The position numbers and the translations under genes are program-made. Shown piece by piece: positions 22,629 through 33,109 of a stretch of DNA of 64,000 nt. How positions within the stretch are numbered: the stretch's first letter is position 1; every line of letters starts with the position of its first letter. Under the pieces are notes generated by a model. That model saw nothing but the letters and a program-made list of their open reading frames with translations. It ran no database searches and had not been told where the DNA came from. The stretch is taken from positions 931,001 to 995,000 of the forward strand of contig JAPFBL010000118.1 in the NCBI GenBank assembly GCA_026182355.1, read 5' to 3'. This DNA is from Hermatobates lingyangjiaoensis. Taxonomy: Eukaryota > Arthropoda > Insecta > Hemiptera > Hermatobatidae.

Positions 22629-22904
22629 CGAGTTCGAGATTAACAAAGAGCAACACACAAAGTAGGGAAACACACTTACAGACTCAAATTTTCGGATAAT
22701 CCGTCTTCAGGAGAAAAGAGAATGGGAGACCAAGCACGTTGTAGGAGCAACGGCAAGTAACTTACCGTTGGGTTACTTGCCGTTGCGCCTACAACGTGCT
22801 TGGTCTCCCATTCTCTTTTCTCCTGAAGACGGATTATCCGAAAATTTGAGTCTGTAAGTGTGTTTCCCTACTTTGTGTGTTGCTCTTTGTTAATCTCGAA
22901 CTCG
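22629..22904. mobile_element. Near-perfect 276-bp palindrome, Penelope-like family B
   Basis: Left arm 22629-22761 and right arm 22772-22904 are 133 bases each, inverted, with a single mismatch seen by eye and a 10-base spacer. Each arm carries a hammerhead-like core (CTGAAGA, GGA/TCC stem, GAAAATT) as in the other family B copies at 38.3 and 53.1-53.5 kb. It sits between (AT)n tracts. Near-identity of the arms points to a recent origin of the pair. The link of family B to Penelope-like elements is by analogy to family A. Confidence 0.8.
22818..22854 (+). ncRNA. Hammerhead-like ribozyme motif, family B
   Basis: Order of parts: CTC (stem I), CTGAAGA, an unpaired C, GGA-loop-TCC (stem II), GAA, AATT (palindromic stem III), T, then GAG (stem I partner). 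A mirror copy is on the minus strand at 22681-22714. The extra C before stem II departs from the standard hammerhead. Confidence 0.45.
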
Positions 22905-22944
22905 TATTGTGTCCAGTTTGGATCGTATTTCGTTTTATCAGTGA

Positions 22945-22973
22945 AATATATATATATATATATATATATATAC

Positions 22974-23015
<42 letters not shown>
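22945..23015. repeat. (TA)n microsatellite
   Basis: About 35 TA units with one interruption; it directly follows the extended right arm of the palindrome. Overlapping ORFs rich in Tyr-Ile are artefacts. Confidence 0.95.
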
Positions 23016-23017
<2 letters not shown>

Positions 23018-23292
23018 CAATTTTGGTGATTTTGTGTATCTTCTTCCAAATATATGGAGATACACAACATGACTACAATAGACTACAGATCCACGAGGCA
23101 ATAGAAATAATAAAAAACAACACGGCAATAAAAAGGCAACAAACTGGAACTACGAGGACACTCCGACTACTCGGAGTCCAAACACAAACCTTAGACTAGA
23201 AGCAGATACACTATTGTTAAAATTTTGACTTGTTAAATTTGAATTTCACACATTTTTTACTCAATTGTTCAACCTTTCTCACTTAGGTTCTC

Positions 23293-23330
<38 letters not shown>

Positions 23331-23400
23331 TGTGTGTGTTGTGTGTGTATGTATTAAATATATATATATTATAAAAATAGATATATATATAGATATATAA

Positions 23401-23714
23401 AAAGATTTAACATAAACACGTGAAATAACAATCAATGATCAAACCACAATATGAAATGGGAAAACAAGACTAAGACCTTTCAACCGTAACAAGCGGTCTT
23501 CGCCAGAGTCAAAAACCCAACTGAAACACTAGATGCAGAAAACATCTGGTGAGGAGTTGAGAAGAGTGGGAGAAAAGGGTGAAAAACCCTTTTAAAATAC
23601 CACTCTTTCCTCCCACTCTTCTCAACTCCTCACCAGATGTTTTATACATCTAGTGTTGCAGTTGGGTTTTTAACTCTGACGAAGACCGCTTGTTACTGTT
23701 GAAAGGTCTTAGTC
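23401..23714. mobile_element. Family A head-to-head Penelope-like pair
   Basis: Left arm (minus orientation) begins with aagatttaacataaacacg and runs through the core at 23468-23510 and a unique block to about 23588. The right arm is its inverse from about 23600 to 23714, with the core at 23672-23714. The arms include the tail seen in the GIY-YIG relic at 1385-1640 (ggttgagaagagtgggag-like). The outer right terminus is missing because mariner sequence starts at 23715. Confidence 0.75.
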
Positions 23715-24010
23715 TTGCTACCCCATCCAGTATATTCTCCTGATTTAGCCCCGTGCGACTATTTTCTGTTTCCAAACCTAAAGAAATGGCTGGGCGGTAA
23801 GAAATTTGAGTCGAATGAACAAGTCATTACCGAAACAAACGCGTATTTTGAGAGCTTTGAGAAAACGTATTATTTGGAGGGAATAAAAAAATTAGAAAAA
23901 CGCTGGACTAAATGTATCGAGCTAAAAGGTGACTATGTAGAAAAATAAAATGTTTCTTTGCCGAAAAAATGTTTTATTCAAAAAGTCACGGACTTATCAA
24001 ACTCCCTCGT
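23715..24010 (+). mobile_element. 5'-truncated mariner transposon, transposase C terminus
   Basis: The ORF 23715-23948 reads LPHPVYSPDLAPCDYFLFPNL, the mariner signature holding the third catalytic Asp (CDYFLF), followed by the C-terminal ~55 residues ending ELKGDYVEK. After the stop come 62 bases ending in gacttatcaaactccctcgt, a typical mariner right terminal inverted repeat. The 5' three-quarters, including the first two catalytic Asp residues, is absent; the left border coincides with the family A pair. Confidence 0.9.
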
Positions 24011-24140
24011 ATCTTAGATCCATTTTTGATATTTTTTCATGTTGTTTGAAATGTGTGGGTTTATCTTTTTTTCTTTTTTTTTTATTGTTTAGACCAATCC
24101 CCTAGTGGGTGATAACATCAGCCAAATACCTGCTGTTTGA

Positions 24141-24388
24141 TCAGTGATTCTACAGATTCTACAAGATTGGGAGTCCTAAATTTTGCCTAACTCAAGGGCA
24201 TTTCCAGTACAGGTCTTAACGAGTACCTGACAGCGTACAGTTTCGGGACCGACGGCGGCATACACCGCGGGACGAAGTACTCAGATTTATTCACCTCCCG
24301 CGTGAATAAATCGAGGGCCAGGTGGGTATTGAAACCCGGACTACCAGCCCAGAGGCGAGTACGTTAACCACTGAGCTAACCTGGCCCT
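24141..24388 (-). mobile_element. tRNA-derived SINE
   Basis: Read on the minus strand: ggccaggttagctcagtggt (A box), a B-box-like gggtttcaatacccacctgg, the block with ttcacgcgggaggtgaataa, then ggtcccgaaac, tactcgttaag and a truncated 3' end. This is one of the best-kept heads in the window. Confidence 0.85.
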
Positions 24389-24714
24389 AAAATATTTGGA
24401 TTAAATGCATTTCTAATATTTTTTAATATACTCTACAAGTTGCTCCATTTGAAAAATCGTTATAAAAGGACAACAGGTATATAACTCTCTGGTGTATACA
24501 TGGGGCTTATTGTTTTTGGCCAATACTGCTAAATATTACTGCTAAGTTCCATAAATAATGCCAAACGAACAATAATTTTTCCCTGCATTTCTGTTCCCTC
24601 TAGAACCTCCAAATTATTATTAGTATTGTCTTCATGTCATTCTTAATTAGTGCATGGTGGTCGTTAAATTTCATGAATTTTGAATTATTGCAAGCAGCTA
24701 CAAAACACTAAAAA

Positions 24715-26170
24715 TTTGGAGTGGCCTACACTCAACTTTTCTATAAGTAAATATAATGTCAAACTTTTCAAGTATATAATGTCCCATTTAGGCATAATAT
24801 AAATGTCTATTTCATTCCTGGAGGTAGTACAGATAGTGATTGAACCCGTTATCATTATATTCGCTTATTTCTCTGTATTATATAACTGGTGCATATTTTA
24901 TCCTTGGTATACAACAGTAGTAATAGCACTTGTGTAAAGCCAAAGAAAAAAAATAAACGTTTAGGAAATAATCTCCTATAGCACTGTTTTTGTTCCGATA
25001 GGCAGTGGATGTCATACATGGCCATCTGTAACATTACATGACTTTAATTACACGAACTTTTGACATTTAATGTCGTTTATGTGACCTCCTTCGACATTGA
25101 AGCATTAAGCCAAAGTTTTCCCTTTAAGATTTCAAAATATTTCTATCTTGCTTCAAAAATGCTAAAAAAAATAATGTAAAATATCAGTGTTATCAAAAAT
25201 CTGAAAAATTAGCTTAGAATTAGTATCCCTTATGTAATAAAGAATGAAGAAATCCATTCGTCATGCATTGATATTAAACAAAGATAATATGGTTCATAAA
25301 GAAAAGGAAATCTACATCTGATATCAAGTTTTGTTCAACATATAGATTGATTATAGCATTTTCTTGGACAAATCCATCGTACAATGGAAATCATCAGAAA
25401 TTATATGTTTATTGGCCTTCATTTTTCACAAGTCAGAATTTTATTCTACTTACATCTCATATTAAGTCATTAAATCATTTCCAATTTTTTCATTAAACCT
25501 GAAAGAATAAATTTCATTTAAGTTGATTCGCTCAAAAATTTTCTAAATCCAATACGATCGATTAGTCAAGGATGAATATTCAGTTTTTAAAGTCTCATTG
25601 CTTTTTGCAGTAATTGAAAAATTTAATGATTTTTTTTTTAATTGCTAATTTTCTGACGAAATGTCATTGTCCTTTAATGAGCCGTTTAGCGTCAAAAAAC
25701 ATGTTTCGAGTTTTTAAAATTTACCATAACGCCCCTTTAGTAATGTAATTTTAAAAAAATATATATCTCAACATATTCCCGGCATAATATCCTATTTTAA
25801 GGTCTAATTATATTTTGATTTTTCAAACAGTATGGCTTCTATCGTCCTTACAAGTATTCTAATTGAATCATAAGTCAAAATTAGTATATTTTATTAAAAA
25901 AGATAAATATTTCCTGTTCCTTTAAAATTCTGAAGATTTTTTCTTCAATTGTAACTTCCAAGTGAATGCCAAAATTTCAAGACTCTAGAGTTAGTAGTTA
26001 TGAGAAATAAAAATGTTATCTAAAAAAATTTTGTCAAAAAAATTAGATTTTTTCGCTATGAATAACTGCTCCCAAACTATACAGCAGATCTACACTGTGA
26101 AGCCCATTTTTGTGTAAAGTATTTATTTGATCCATCAATGATTGTGGTGTGTAGCGTCTACACAAACTTT
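24715..26170 (-). repeat. Family T repeat, long copy
   Basis: Starts with gagtggcctacactcaactt, the inverse of the right end of the copy at 53688-55312, and carries its internal blocks in inverse order down to the tctacactgtgaagccca-like segment. No transposase seen. Confidence 0.55.
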
Positions 26171-26286
26171 TAATACATGCCCACAAATATATACAGATAT
26201 CATCAAAAAAACTTCATACAACGACTTTTGGGGACCTTAAAAACATGCAAAATCTCTAGATCGATTTTTTTCTTGCTCACTTATAG

Positions 26287-27015
26287 GAGAAGTTCCCAAA
26301 GTGGCTTCCACGGAAACCAGAGGTTCCTTAACGGTCTGTCTGGGGGGGGGCTCCGTGAAAAACATTTATAAAAAAATTTTTCAAAAAATTTTTTTTTAGT
26401 GGGTACCGATTTATTCTGTATTTTCTGTTAATCATGAAACCGAATAATGTGTATATCCACTTACACACATAACTAGAACTGGTCAAAATTTTATTCATAT
26501 TTAGGATTAATCACTAGTCATTTTTTATATGAGATAGAAGCTATCTGATTCCCGAATTTCCTTCTATTATGTTCGAAACATACCACTATTATGTAGTGGA
26601 AACTTCCCACTACTTATGTTCGAAAAATTTGAAAAACCGGATTTTCCTTTTATACTGCCATAAAAACTAAATACCGAAATAGACTTAATTCTGGGGCTGA
26701 CTTGAGAATCAAACTCTCAACTATAAAGCAAAAAATGATTACAAAATAAACTTCGTGTTAAAATTGCTAGTAATTCTGTTTTATGTGTTATGTACTTGTA
26801 GAAAATATTAAAATTAAAATCTTATTATTTTTTTTTCAAAAAATACACATTGCAGTAATATTACTTTTTAATTGTTTTTAAACTTAATATACTATTTATA
26901 AAGGCATGTGAAAATATTAATATTATGATTGCATAAAATTATTAGAATCTGGGGTTCCTGGGAAAGTTACTGAAGCAAAAAGGGTTCCACGTCGAAAAAA
27001 GTTTGAAAAACTCTG
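26287..27015. mobile_element. hAT-like non-autonomous element
   Basis: Left end gagaagttcccaaagtgg with ttccacggaaacc, right end gttccacgtcgaaaaaagtt then tgaaaaactctg, are diverged terminal inverted repeats of Charlie-like hAT elements. Flanking 8-bp words ACTTATAG (26279-26286) and ACTTGTAG (27016-27023) differ at one base. No transposase frame. Confidence 0.65.
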
Positions 27016-27019
27016 ACTT

Positions 27020-28275
27020 GTAGTAAAGAAATTAGGATAACTATTAGCTGCAAGTGTCGTATTTGTTTACTTTAAAGTTATTAAAATTTATTGAGATCAA
27101 AATATGCAATTTATTTGAAGTACATGTCTTTCAGAAATAATAAGCAATATCAATTATGAACTAAAGTTATTAATATTCGAGGATTATAAATTACAAAAAA
27201 AAATTCATATTTAAATCACTATAAATAAGCTGTACTCTAAAAAATACAAACTCAACGAAATGAATATGTAAAATATTTGCAATTAATATATCATAAATAA
27301 TGCAAATATTTTTTTTTTTAAATAGAATATTCTTGGAAAGAAACTTATAATTAATTTTCTTTATGATACTATTAAACAATTAAGCAATTCCATTTTCATT
27401 TAATCCAACCAGGGTGATTTATAATAATGTTTATAATAGCGTATTTACAGTTATTTTATTATGAATTGATATTCTTTTTATTAACCTGTTCAAATGATAT
27501 CCATTACAATCGGCTGTATAATTAACTGGCAATCTACTGTGTCTAATCTATGTGATTAATGACTCATCACATTACATGCCTTATGACTTTCATTTGTTTT
27601 AATGGCTTCAGTAATTGTTTACCTCAATGGCTGCTCCACAAACCACTTTCTTAGTCATTCTTATTTGTTTTATTTTTATTATTAGCATTTTTATTTGATG
27701 AATCATAATATTTAAATAATTACGATGTTAACTATTTCTTTTCATTTTTGAAATAGAATTGTTAAAAAGGAATAGCTTCTAGGGTTTTGTCAGTTATTTG
27801 AACTAAAATGCCCATTATATTAGATTCAAATAAATCATTCAGTGAATTCATTTCTTATAACTAGATTAGTTACAGTTAATATTAGTGATGATCATTCCAG
27901 TTTATTTATCTGTGACACCACCATAGTTGTTAATGCAATATAATTTCACGAATACTAAATCTGAGGACAGTAAGGAGCTGGCAGTATCAAGTGCTTTTGT
28001 TCATTCATTCAACATCTCCTAGATAGCACTAGTTGCTTATGTATGTATCTGTAACTCTGCTTCAGCTGTTATTTTTAATGTCGTTCATTTTAACTCTTTA
28101 ATTTCTTTTATTTAACCCTATTAAGTAAAAGTACCTTTTTTTTTCTTCAAGAAAAGAAAAATTATTCACAGTAATGTTATATTGATAAAAGTAAGAATAA
28201 AAAATGTGCTTGTTATTTAACTTTGGTCTCTAAAGATCATCTTGAATATAAAGATATAAAGCACTGGTATTCGTG
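27020..28275. other. Intergenic, no gene recognised
   Basis: Part of this (27400-27620) is unusually complex for the window and includes an AP-1-like TGACTCATC word; this alone does not define an element. Confidence 0.2.
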
Positions 28276-28277
28276 TA

Positions 28278-29015
28278 CAGTAAACCCTCACTTTTCGCGA
28301 ATAATGGGGACAGAAGACACCCGCGAAAAGCGAAAATCCGCGAATAATGGACACGCCTTTATAAAAGCCTCTAAAGCTCAAACAACGACCTTTCCAACAG
28401 AGAGAGAATCCTGACCTTACTCACTACTGTATTGTATTGTAAATAAAAATGAAAAACAAAAAGAAAAAAATTAAGATATAATTAAAAAAAAATTACGTGT
28501 TTACGACTATAAGAGAGAAAGAGATAGAGAATTATACCCATAATGTATTATCAGTAAATAATAATGCAAGTAAATAAAATAAAAAAAATTGTAACTATCC
28601 TTTATTTTAATTTATAGATGAAAAGGTCTATTTTTTTACTTCTATTTGTTGATATTTTTATTATTCTCTTGTTACAATTGATTATGTTTTAATATTTTTC
28701 ATTAATTTTTTGTCTTTATTGAATATTATTTAATAGCTTTTATTAGCCTTTAATTTAATAATGTAGAATATATTTTGACCCAGCAAGTTATTGGTTGTTT
28801 GATATCTTTCTCGATCGTACAAGCAGAATCCTGTATATTTTCTTCTCTAATACTAACTACTATGCTTTTTCATTATGAGTTGTATTTTTTTTATTTTTTA
28901 CTGCAATTACAGTTGAATATTTTTTTATATTTTTTAATTTTTAATTAAACATTTCAGGATTCCGCGAAACAGAGAACCCGCGAAAACTGAACCGTGAACT
29001 AGCGAGGGTTTACTG
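28278..29015. mobile_element. pogo/Tigger-like non-autonomous DNA transposon
   Basis: Left end CAGTAAACCCTCACTTTTCG and right end inverse (gcgagggtttactg) are terminal inverted repeats of the Tigger type, with matching internal words (cgcgaaaa, cgcgaat). The element is flanked by TA on both sides (28276-28277 and 29016-29017). The interior is AT-rich with no transposase; the 63-codon ORF at 28223 runs over the left end and is not a gene. Confidence 0.85.
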
Positions 29016-29166
29016 TATTAGTTTATTAATTTAATAAACTCTCTATGGCATGATCATCAACTTTTAGAACATAGTTCCAGGTATGTAGACATTACTGACA
29101 GTCTATGTTTATAGTGATCTATCTCAGTTGTTTTGTCGAAATGGCAAGGTGAATTTCTGGTCATGG

Positions 29167-29385
29167 TATCCCAGTGGCTTGCTTGCTCGCTTCAGGACTA
29201 GTAGATCACTGGTTCGATTCTTATATTAGCCTTTATTTCTTTATGTAGGAGGTGATAAAACAATCTTAGTATATTGTTAAAAAATAAGAGTGAACGTCAA
29301 GACATTTAGTCCTAGGGTTTAAAGGTTTGTACTTTAAATACACTTGAATTAGGCACAATTTATAACTCCCAAGTAGAATAAAGCC
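29167..29385 (+). mobile_element. Degenerate tRNA-derived SINE
   Basis: Head cccagtggcttgcttgctcg, a B box close to consensus (ggttcgattc), ttatgtaggaggtgat, then the body tttaaatacacttgaattag and actcccaagtagaataaa. Confidence 0.6.
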
Positions 29386-29659
29386 GATATTGAACGAGAC
29401 AAATAATGAAAGAGCCACACTTTTAGCCTTTGAGAAACACTAAAAGGTAAAAACCTATATTTGTGGGCATTAAAAAAGCAAAGAAACTTCGAAATGCCAC
29501 GAAACCTATAAATAAGTTAAATAAATTCCAAGGAAAATAAATAACTCTTCTATTAAGTCTATTATAAATAAATTAAATAATATTTGGTAAACTGTGTAAT
29601 TTGTAAAGAGACATACATAACCTACCCACAAATCAATTTTTTTTTTTAACGAAGAACAT

Positions 29660-29801
29660 AGGCTCTTCGTGATACAACACAATGTTAATTCTACACTGAC
29701 AGTCCTACTTGTTGCCTAACTCAAGTGTGTTTTGGAGTAGGAATCTTTAACGAGTACTTTAACATCGTACAGACTCGGGACCGATGAGGCTCCACGTATA
29801 G
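29660..29801 (-). mobile_element. Partial SINE interrupted by a hAT element
   Basis: Minus-strand SINE body (cagtcctacttgttgcctaa..., gagtaggaatctttaacgag, gactcgggaccga). Its head is cut off at 29801 where hAT sequence starts. Confidence 0.65.
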
Positions 29802-30115
29802 CAGCGTTTTCGAAACTGGGAGAGCGGACTAGTCTAAAAGGAGCCGTGAAAATTAGTCACAGTAAACAATTTTCCAAATTACTGCTAAAGTTTTCTATAT
29901 AAAAAATGATTTTTTGCCTTGGCTGCAATCAAATCCAAATATCGAATTCGTTTAGGTGTAGAAAAACAGCTACGAGTATATCGTCACAAACACCAAGATT
30001 TGATAAATTTTGTGGTAATAGATAAGCACATCCATCTAACTAAAAACAATAATAAAATACCGTTTTCTATTAGTTTGTATGAATAAATTTTATAAGAGTA
30101 AAAATGTTTGTGTTT
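29802..30115. mobile_element. hAT-like element, one-sided copy
   Basis: Starts cagcgttttcgaaactggga and follows, in inverse orientation, the element at 40724-41128 for about 300 bases. The other terminus is not recognisable. Confidence 0.6.
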
Positions 30116-30179
30116 TTATTTTATGAAATCTTATATGAAATCTCCATATAAGTATTTTTATATACTTATAAATATATAA

Positions 30180-30340
30180 TATATTTATATTTGTATAAAT
30201 AAAATAAAATTTTATTTATTTTATTTAAAATAAATAAAATAAAATTTATTATTTTAAAATAAATAAAATAATTTATTTATTTTAAATAAATATTTAAATA
30301 TGATTAAATATTTAAATATGATTAAATATTTTTAATGGCA
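30180..30340. repeat. Low-complexity AT repeat
   Basis: Nested repeats of aataaaat and atttaaatat words, including a tandem of tttaaatatgattaaata. Confidence 0.6.
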
Positions 30341-30574
30341 GCGTAGTAACATCAAGTTTACAAACCACTGACATATACAAGTACATTAAGGAGATCTGAA
30401 AACGTTAAAATCCGTTAATACATCCGAATTAATATTTTTTTAATGTGTTATCATGATTCTTTACTTATAGTAAATTAACTTTATTAATATTTAGTTAAGA
30501 AGTAGTAGAATTAAATAAGGAAGATTTTGTAACCCCCCCCCCCTCCCTAACTACCTCTAACTACTTATAGAGAG

Positions 30575-30735
30575 GCTCAATGTCTTTCGTAGTAGTTTGT
30601 TGCTATATGGCTCATTCGTGTCCAGTACCCATTCGAACCACATGGGTGAGCCACATTACTGGGAGGCTCTCTGTCATGTCACCCATCCAAGACCTGACCA
30701 CACCCAATGTTGCAAAATTTTGGTAATTTAATGGG
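30575..30735 (-). repeat. 5S-derived SINE-like fragment
   Basis: The minus strand reads gcaacattgggtgtggtcag then gtcttggatgggtgac, matching 5S rRNA (GCAAC.TCGGGC..GGT.AGTACTTGGATGGGTGAC), followed by non-5S sequence containing gtggctcaccc. A similar gtggctcgccc word appears at the right window edge (63978-63990), suggesting a dispersed family. Confidence 0.6.
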
Positions 30736-31179
30736 ACCAGTGTTTTCAACATACAGAGATTTTTTGACAGTTTTTTTTTTTGACAGCCCAACGGTCTCGA
30801 ACCTATAATATTTCATGGAACATCTTTATTATAATAAAATTGACTAACAACAAATTTGAGGTCTCCCCATGTAGAATGAACCCAGTAATGTACTAATGGG
30901 TTCTATTTTGATTGATTTAGTAATTATCAATCTGTTGATTACTAAAAATTGGCACCAAATAACAAATGAGCCATACTGTTTGCTTTCTATAATACCATTA
31001 ATAGTGAAAGCGTGGGTGTTGGAAAGAAATGAATATGTACCTTTATTGCGTTTAACTCCATTTTTTCTAAGTTCATGTAGATTGTTCAAGGGTATGAACA
31101 AACATACACGTAATTTAGTCAGAACAATGTGCACGTAATTTATCCATAGGACGGTGGTATGGTTGGCTTAGATATACTT

Positions 31180-31425
31180 CTAATCAATGATCAAACCACA
31201 ATATGAAATGGGAAAACAAGACTAAGATCTTTCAACCGTAACAAGCGGTCTTCGTCAGAGTCAAAAACCCATCTGCAGTCAGAGTCAAACCCAACCAAGC
31301 AGTTGGTTTTTTGACTCTGACGAAGACCGCTTATTACGGTTGAAAGATCTTAGTCTTGTTTTCCCATTTCATATTGTAGTTTTGATCATTGATTGTTATT
31401 TCACGTGTTTATGTGAAATCTTTTT
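31180..31425. mobile_element. Family A head-to-head pair
   Basis: Inverted arms with cores at 31220-31262 (minus) and 31313-31355 (plus), outer borders tcaatgatcaaaccacaata on the left and its complement on the right, the right arm extending further to ttcacgtgtttatgtgaaat. The centre holds a short duplicated word (agtcagagtcaaaccc). Confidence 0.8.
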
Positions 31426-31707
31426 ATGTGCTTCAATGTATATTATTTCTTTAGTAAGTAAACTCTTTTTCTTTAACATTTATAAAGAAACAACTTTGTT
31501 ACTGGTTTATTTTTAGCATTTTCATTTAAATGAAAACATCTTTTGCTCTTGGTCTGCTAAGTGATGCTAATTGGCAAACATTCAACTCATGCATGAGTCA
31601 CACAAACGGACTGTTTATTTGAGTAGTGACTTCTAACGAGTACCTGACATCTGGTAGCGGTAGTTCTACGTTCTCTCGTCAATAAACTCTAATTCACTAC
31701 AGTTAGA

Positions 31708-31980
31708 TTAGGTTTCATTGGCAGTCCCAAAGAGAACACATATAAGACCAACATTGTTCTTCGTGATCCAACACAATGAGAGTTTTAAATGTCGCCTAAC
31801 TCAAGAGTATTTTAGAGTAGGGATCTTTTACAAGTACTTGACATCGTATAGACTCCAGACCGATTCTATATACTATTCTATACTATTTACGCGGGAGGTG
31901 AATAAATCGATGGCGAGAGTGAGTATTGAACCCCAGATCTACTAGTTCAGATGCGAGCACGTAAACCACTGGGCTACTAT
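31708..31980 (-). mobile_element. tRNA-derived SINE
   Basis: Minus-strand copy from tttcattggcagtcccaaag (3' end) to a head near cccagtggtttacgtgctcg. The overlapping 75-codon ORF at 31718 is not a gene. Confidence 0.8.
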
Positions 31981-32326
31981 TCTCTACGGTTAGAGTTCCT
32001 CAATCGGGATTCTCAGAAACTGTCAAATATCGCAAAAGATCCCTAAGGGTCCCCAAGAACAACTGAGCTATGCTAATGAACCTCTTCTGCGTCATATGTA
32101 TCAGCACACTGATACGGCATTTTCTATAAACCTATCCTCCTAATATCTGTTTTCGCTTTGTTTACATTTATGTATTATTGCAGTCATAGAAAATAGTGGT
32201 GCTTAAGTATATTTATTAGTTTCAGAAGTAAGAATTTTTTACTAAAAAAATGAAATTTACATTATTTAAAGGAACAACAATCTTAACCGGACAAAACCTT
32301 CGACTTTGTTGAATCTGTTTATATAT

Positions 32327-32560
32327 ATGATCAAACCACAATCTGAAATGGGAAAACAACTAAGACCTTTGAACCGTAACAAGTGGTCTTCGTCAGAGTC
32401 AAAAACCCAACTGAAGTTTCTGAAAAATGTCTCAGTTGGGTTTTTGACTCTGACGAAGACCGCTTGTTACGGTTGAAAGATCTTAGTCTTGGTTTCCCAT
32501 TTCTTATTGTGGTTTGATCATTGCTTGTTATTTCACGTGTTTATGTGAAATCTTTTTACA
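32327..32560. mobile_element. Family A head-to-head pair
   Basis: Cores at 32359-32400 (minus) and 32446-32488 (plus); flanked by tatatatga on the left and a (TA)n tract on the right. Confidence 0.8.
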
Positions 32561-32577
32561 TATATATATATAGATAT

Positions 32578-32850
32578 ATAAAATGGGAAAACAAGACTAA
32601 GACCTTTCAACCGTAACAAGCGGTCTTCGTGAGAGTCAAAAACCCATCTGCAGTCAGAGTCAAACCCAACCAAGCAGTTAGTTTTTTGACTCTGACGAAG
32701 ACCGCTTATTACGGTTGAAAGATCTTAGTCTTGTTTTCCCATTTCATATTGTAGGTTTGATCATTGATTGTTATTTCACGTGTTTATGTGAAATCTTTTT
32801 ATTTGCTTCTATGTATATTATTTCTTTAGTGAGTAAACTCTTTTTCTTTA
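32578..32850. mobile_element. Family A head-to-head pair, tandem with the preceding one
   Basis: Cores at 32595-32637 (minus) and 32688-32730 (plus). The centre and right tail are almost identical to the pair at 31180-31425 (including agtcagagtcaaaccc and tatgtatattatttctttag), so the two are probably a duplication. Confidence 0.8.
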
Positions 32851-32989
32851 ACATTTATAAAGAAACAATTTTGTTACTGGTTTATTTTTTTTTTTGTCTT
32901 TGTCGAGTCAAAAACCCAACTTTGTTATTTCACGTGTTTATGTGAAATCTTTATATATATATATGAGTCGCTCTCTGCCGGTAAAAGTG

Positions 32990-33085
32990 AACGTACGTAC
33001 CTCTTCTTCTTTCCTTCTTCTCCCTGATGACGAACTTCAGTTCGAAATATCGATCCAGTAAGTTTTCTCGCTTCTTCTATTTGTT
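32990..33085 (+). ncRNA. Hammerhead-like motif in a repeat tail, weak
   Basis: CTGATGA, an unpaired C, GAAC/GTTC stem, GAAAT, ATC at the cleavage position (33024-33052). Stem I pairing is poor. It lies beside (TA)n like the other families. Confidence 0.25.
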
Positions 33086-33109
33086 GTCTTTTTTCATTTA
33101 TATATATAT

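Noticed and set aside
22834..23128. Several overlapping ORFs of 70-86 codons rich in Tyr-Ile
   Set aside because: They are translations of (TA)n repeats on both strands.
30844..31138. Both strands open for 80-96 codons
   Set aside because: No domain, no convincing splice signals; overlapping frames on both strands are expected at this length occasionally.
32715..32945. 76-codon ORF, and related ORFs at 51961 and 56060
   Set aside because: All run over the family A terminus and share its translation (GLIIDCYFTCLCEIF), so they are repeat artefacts.
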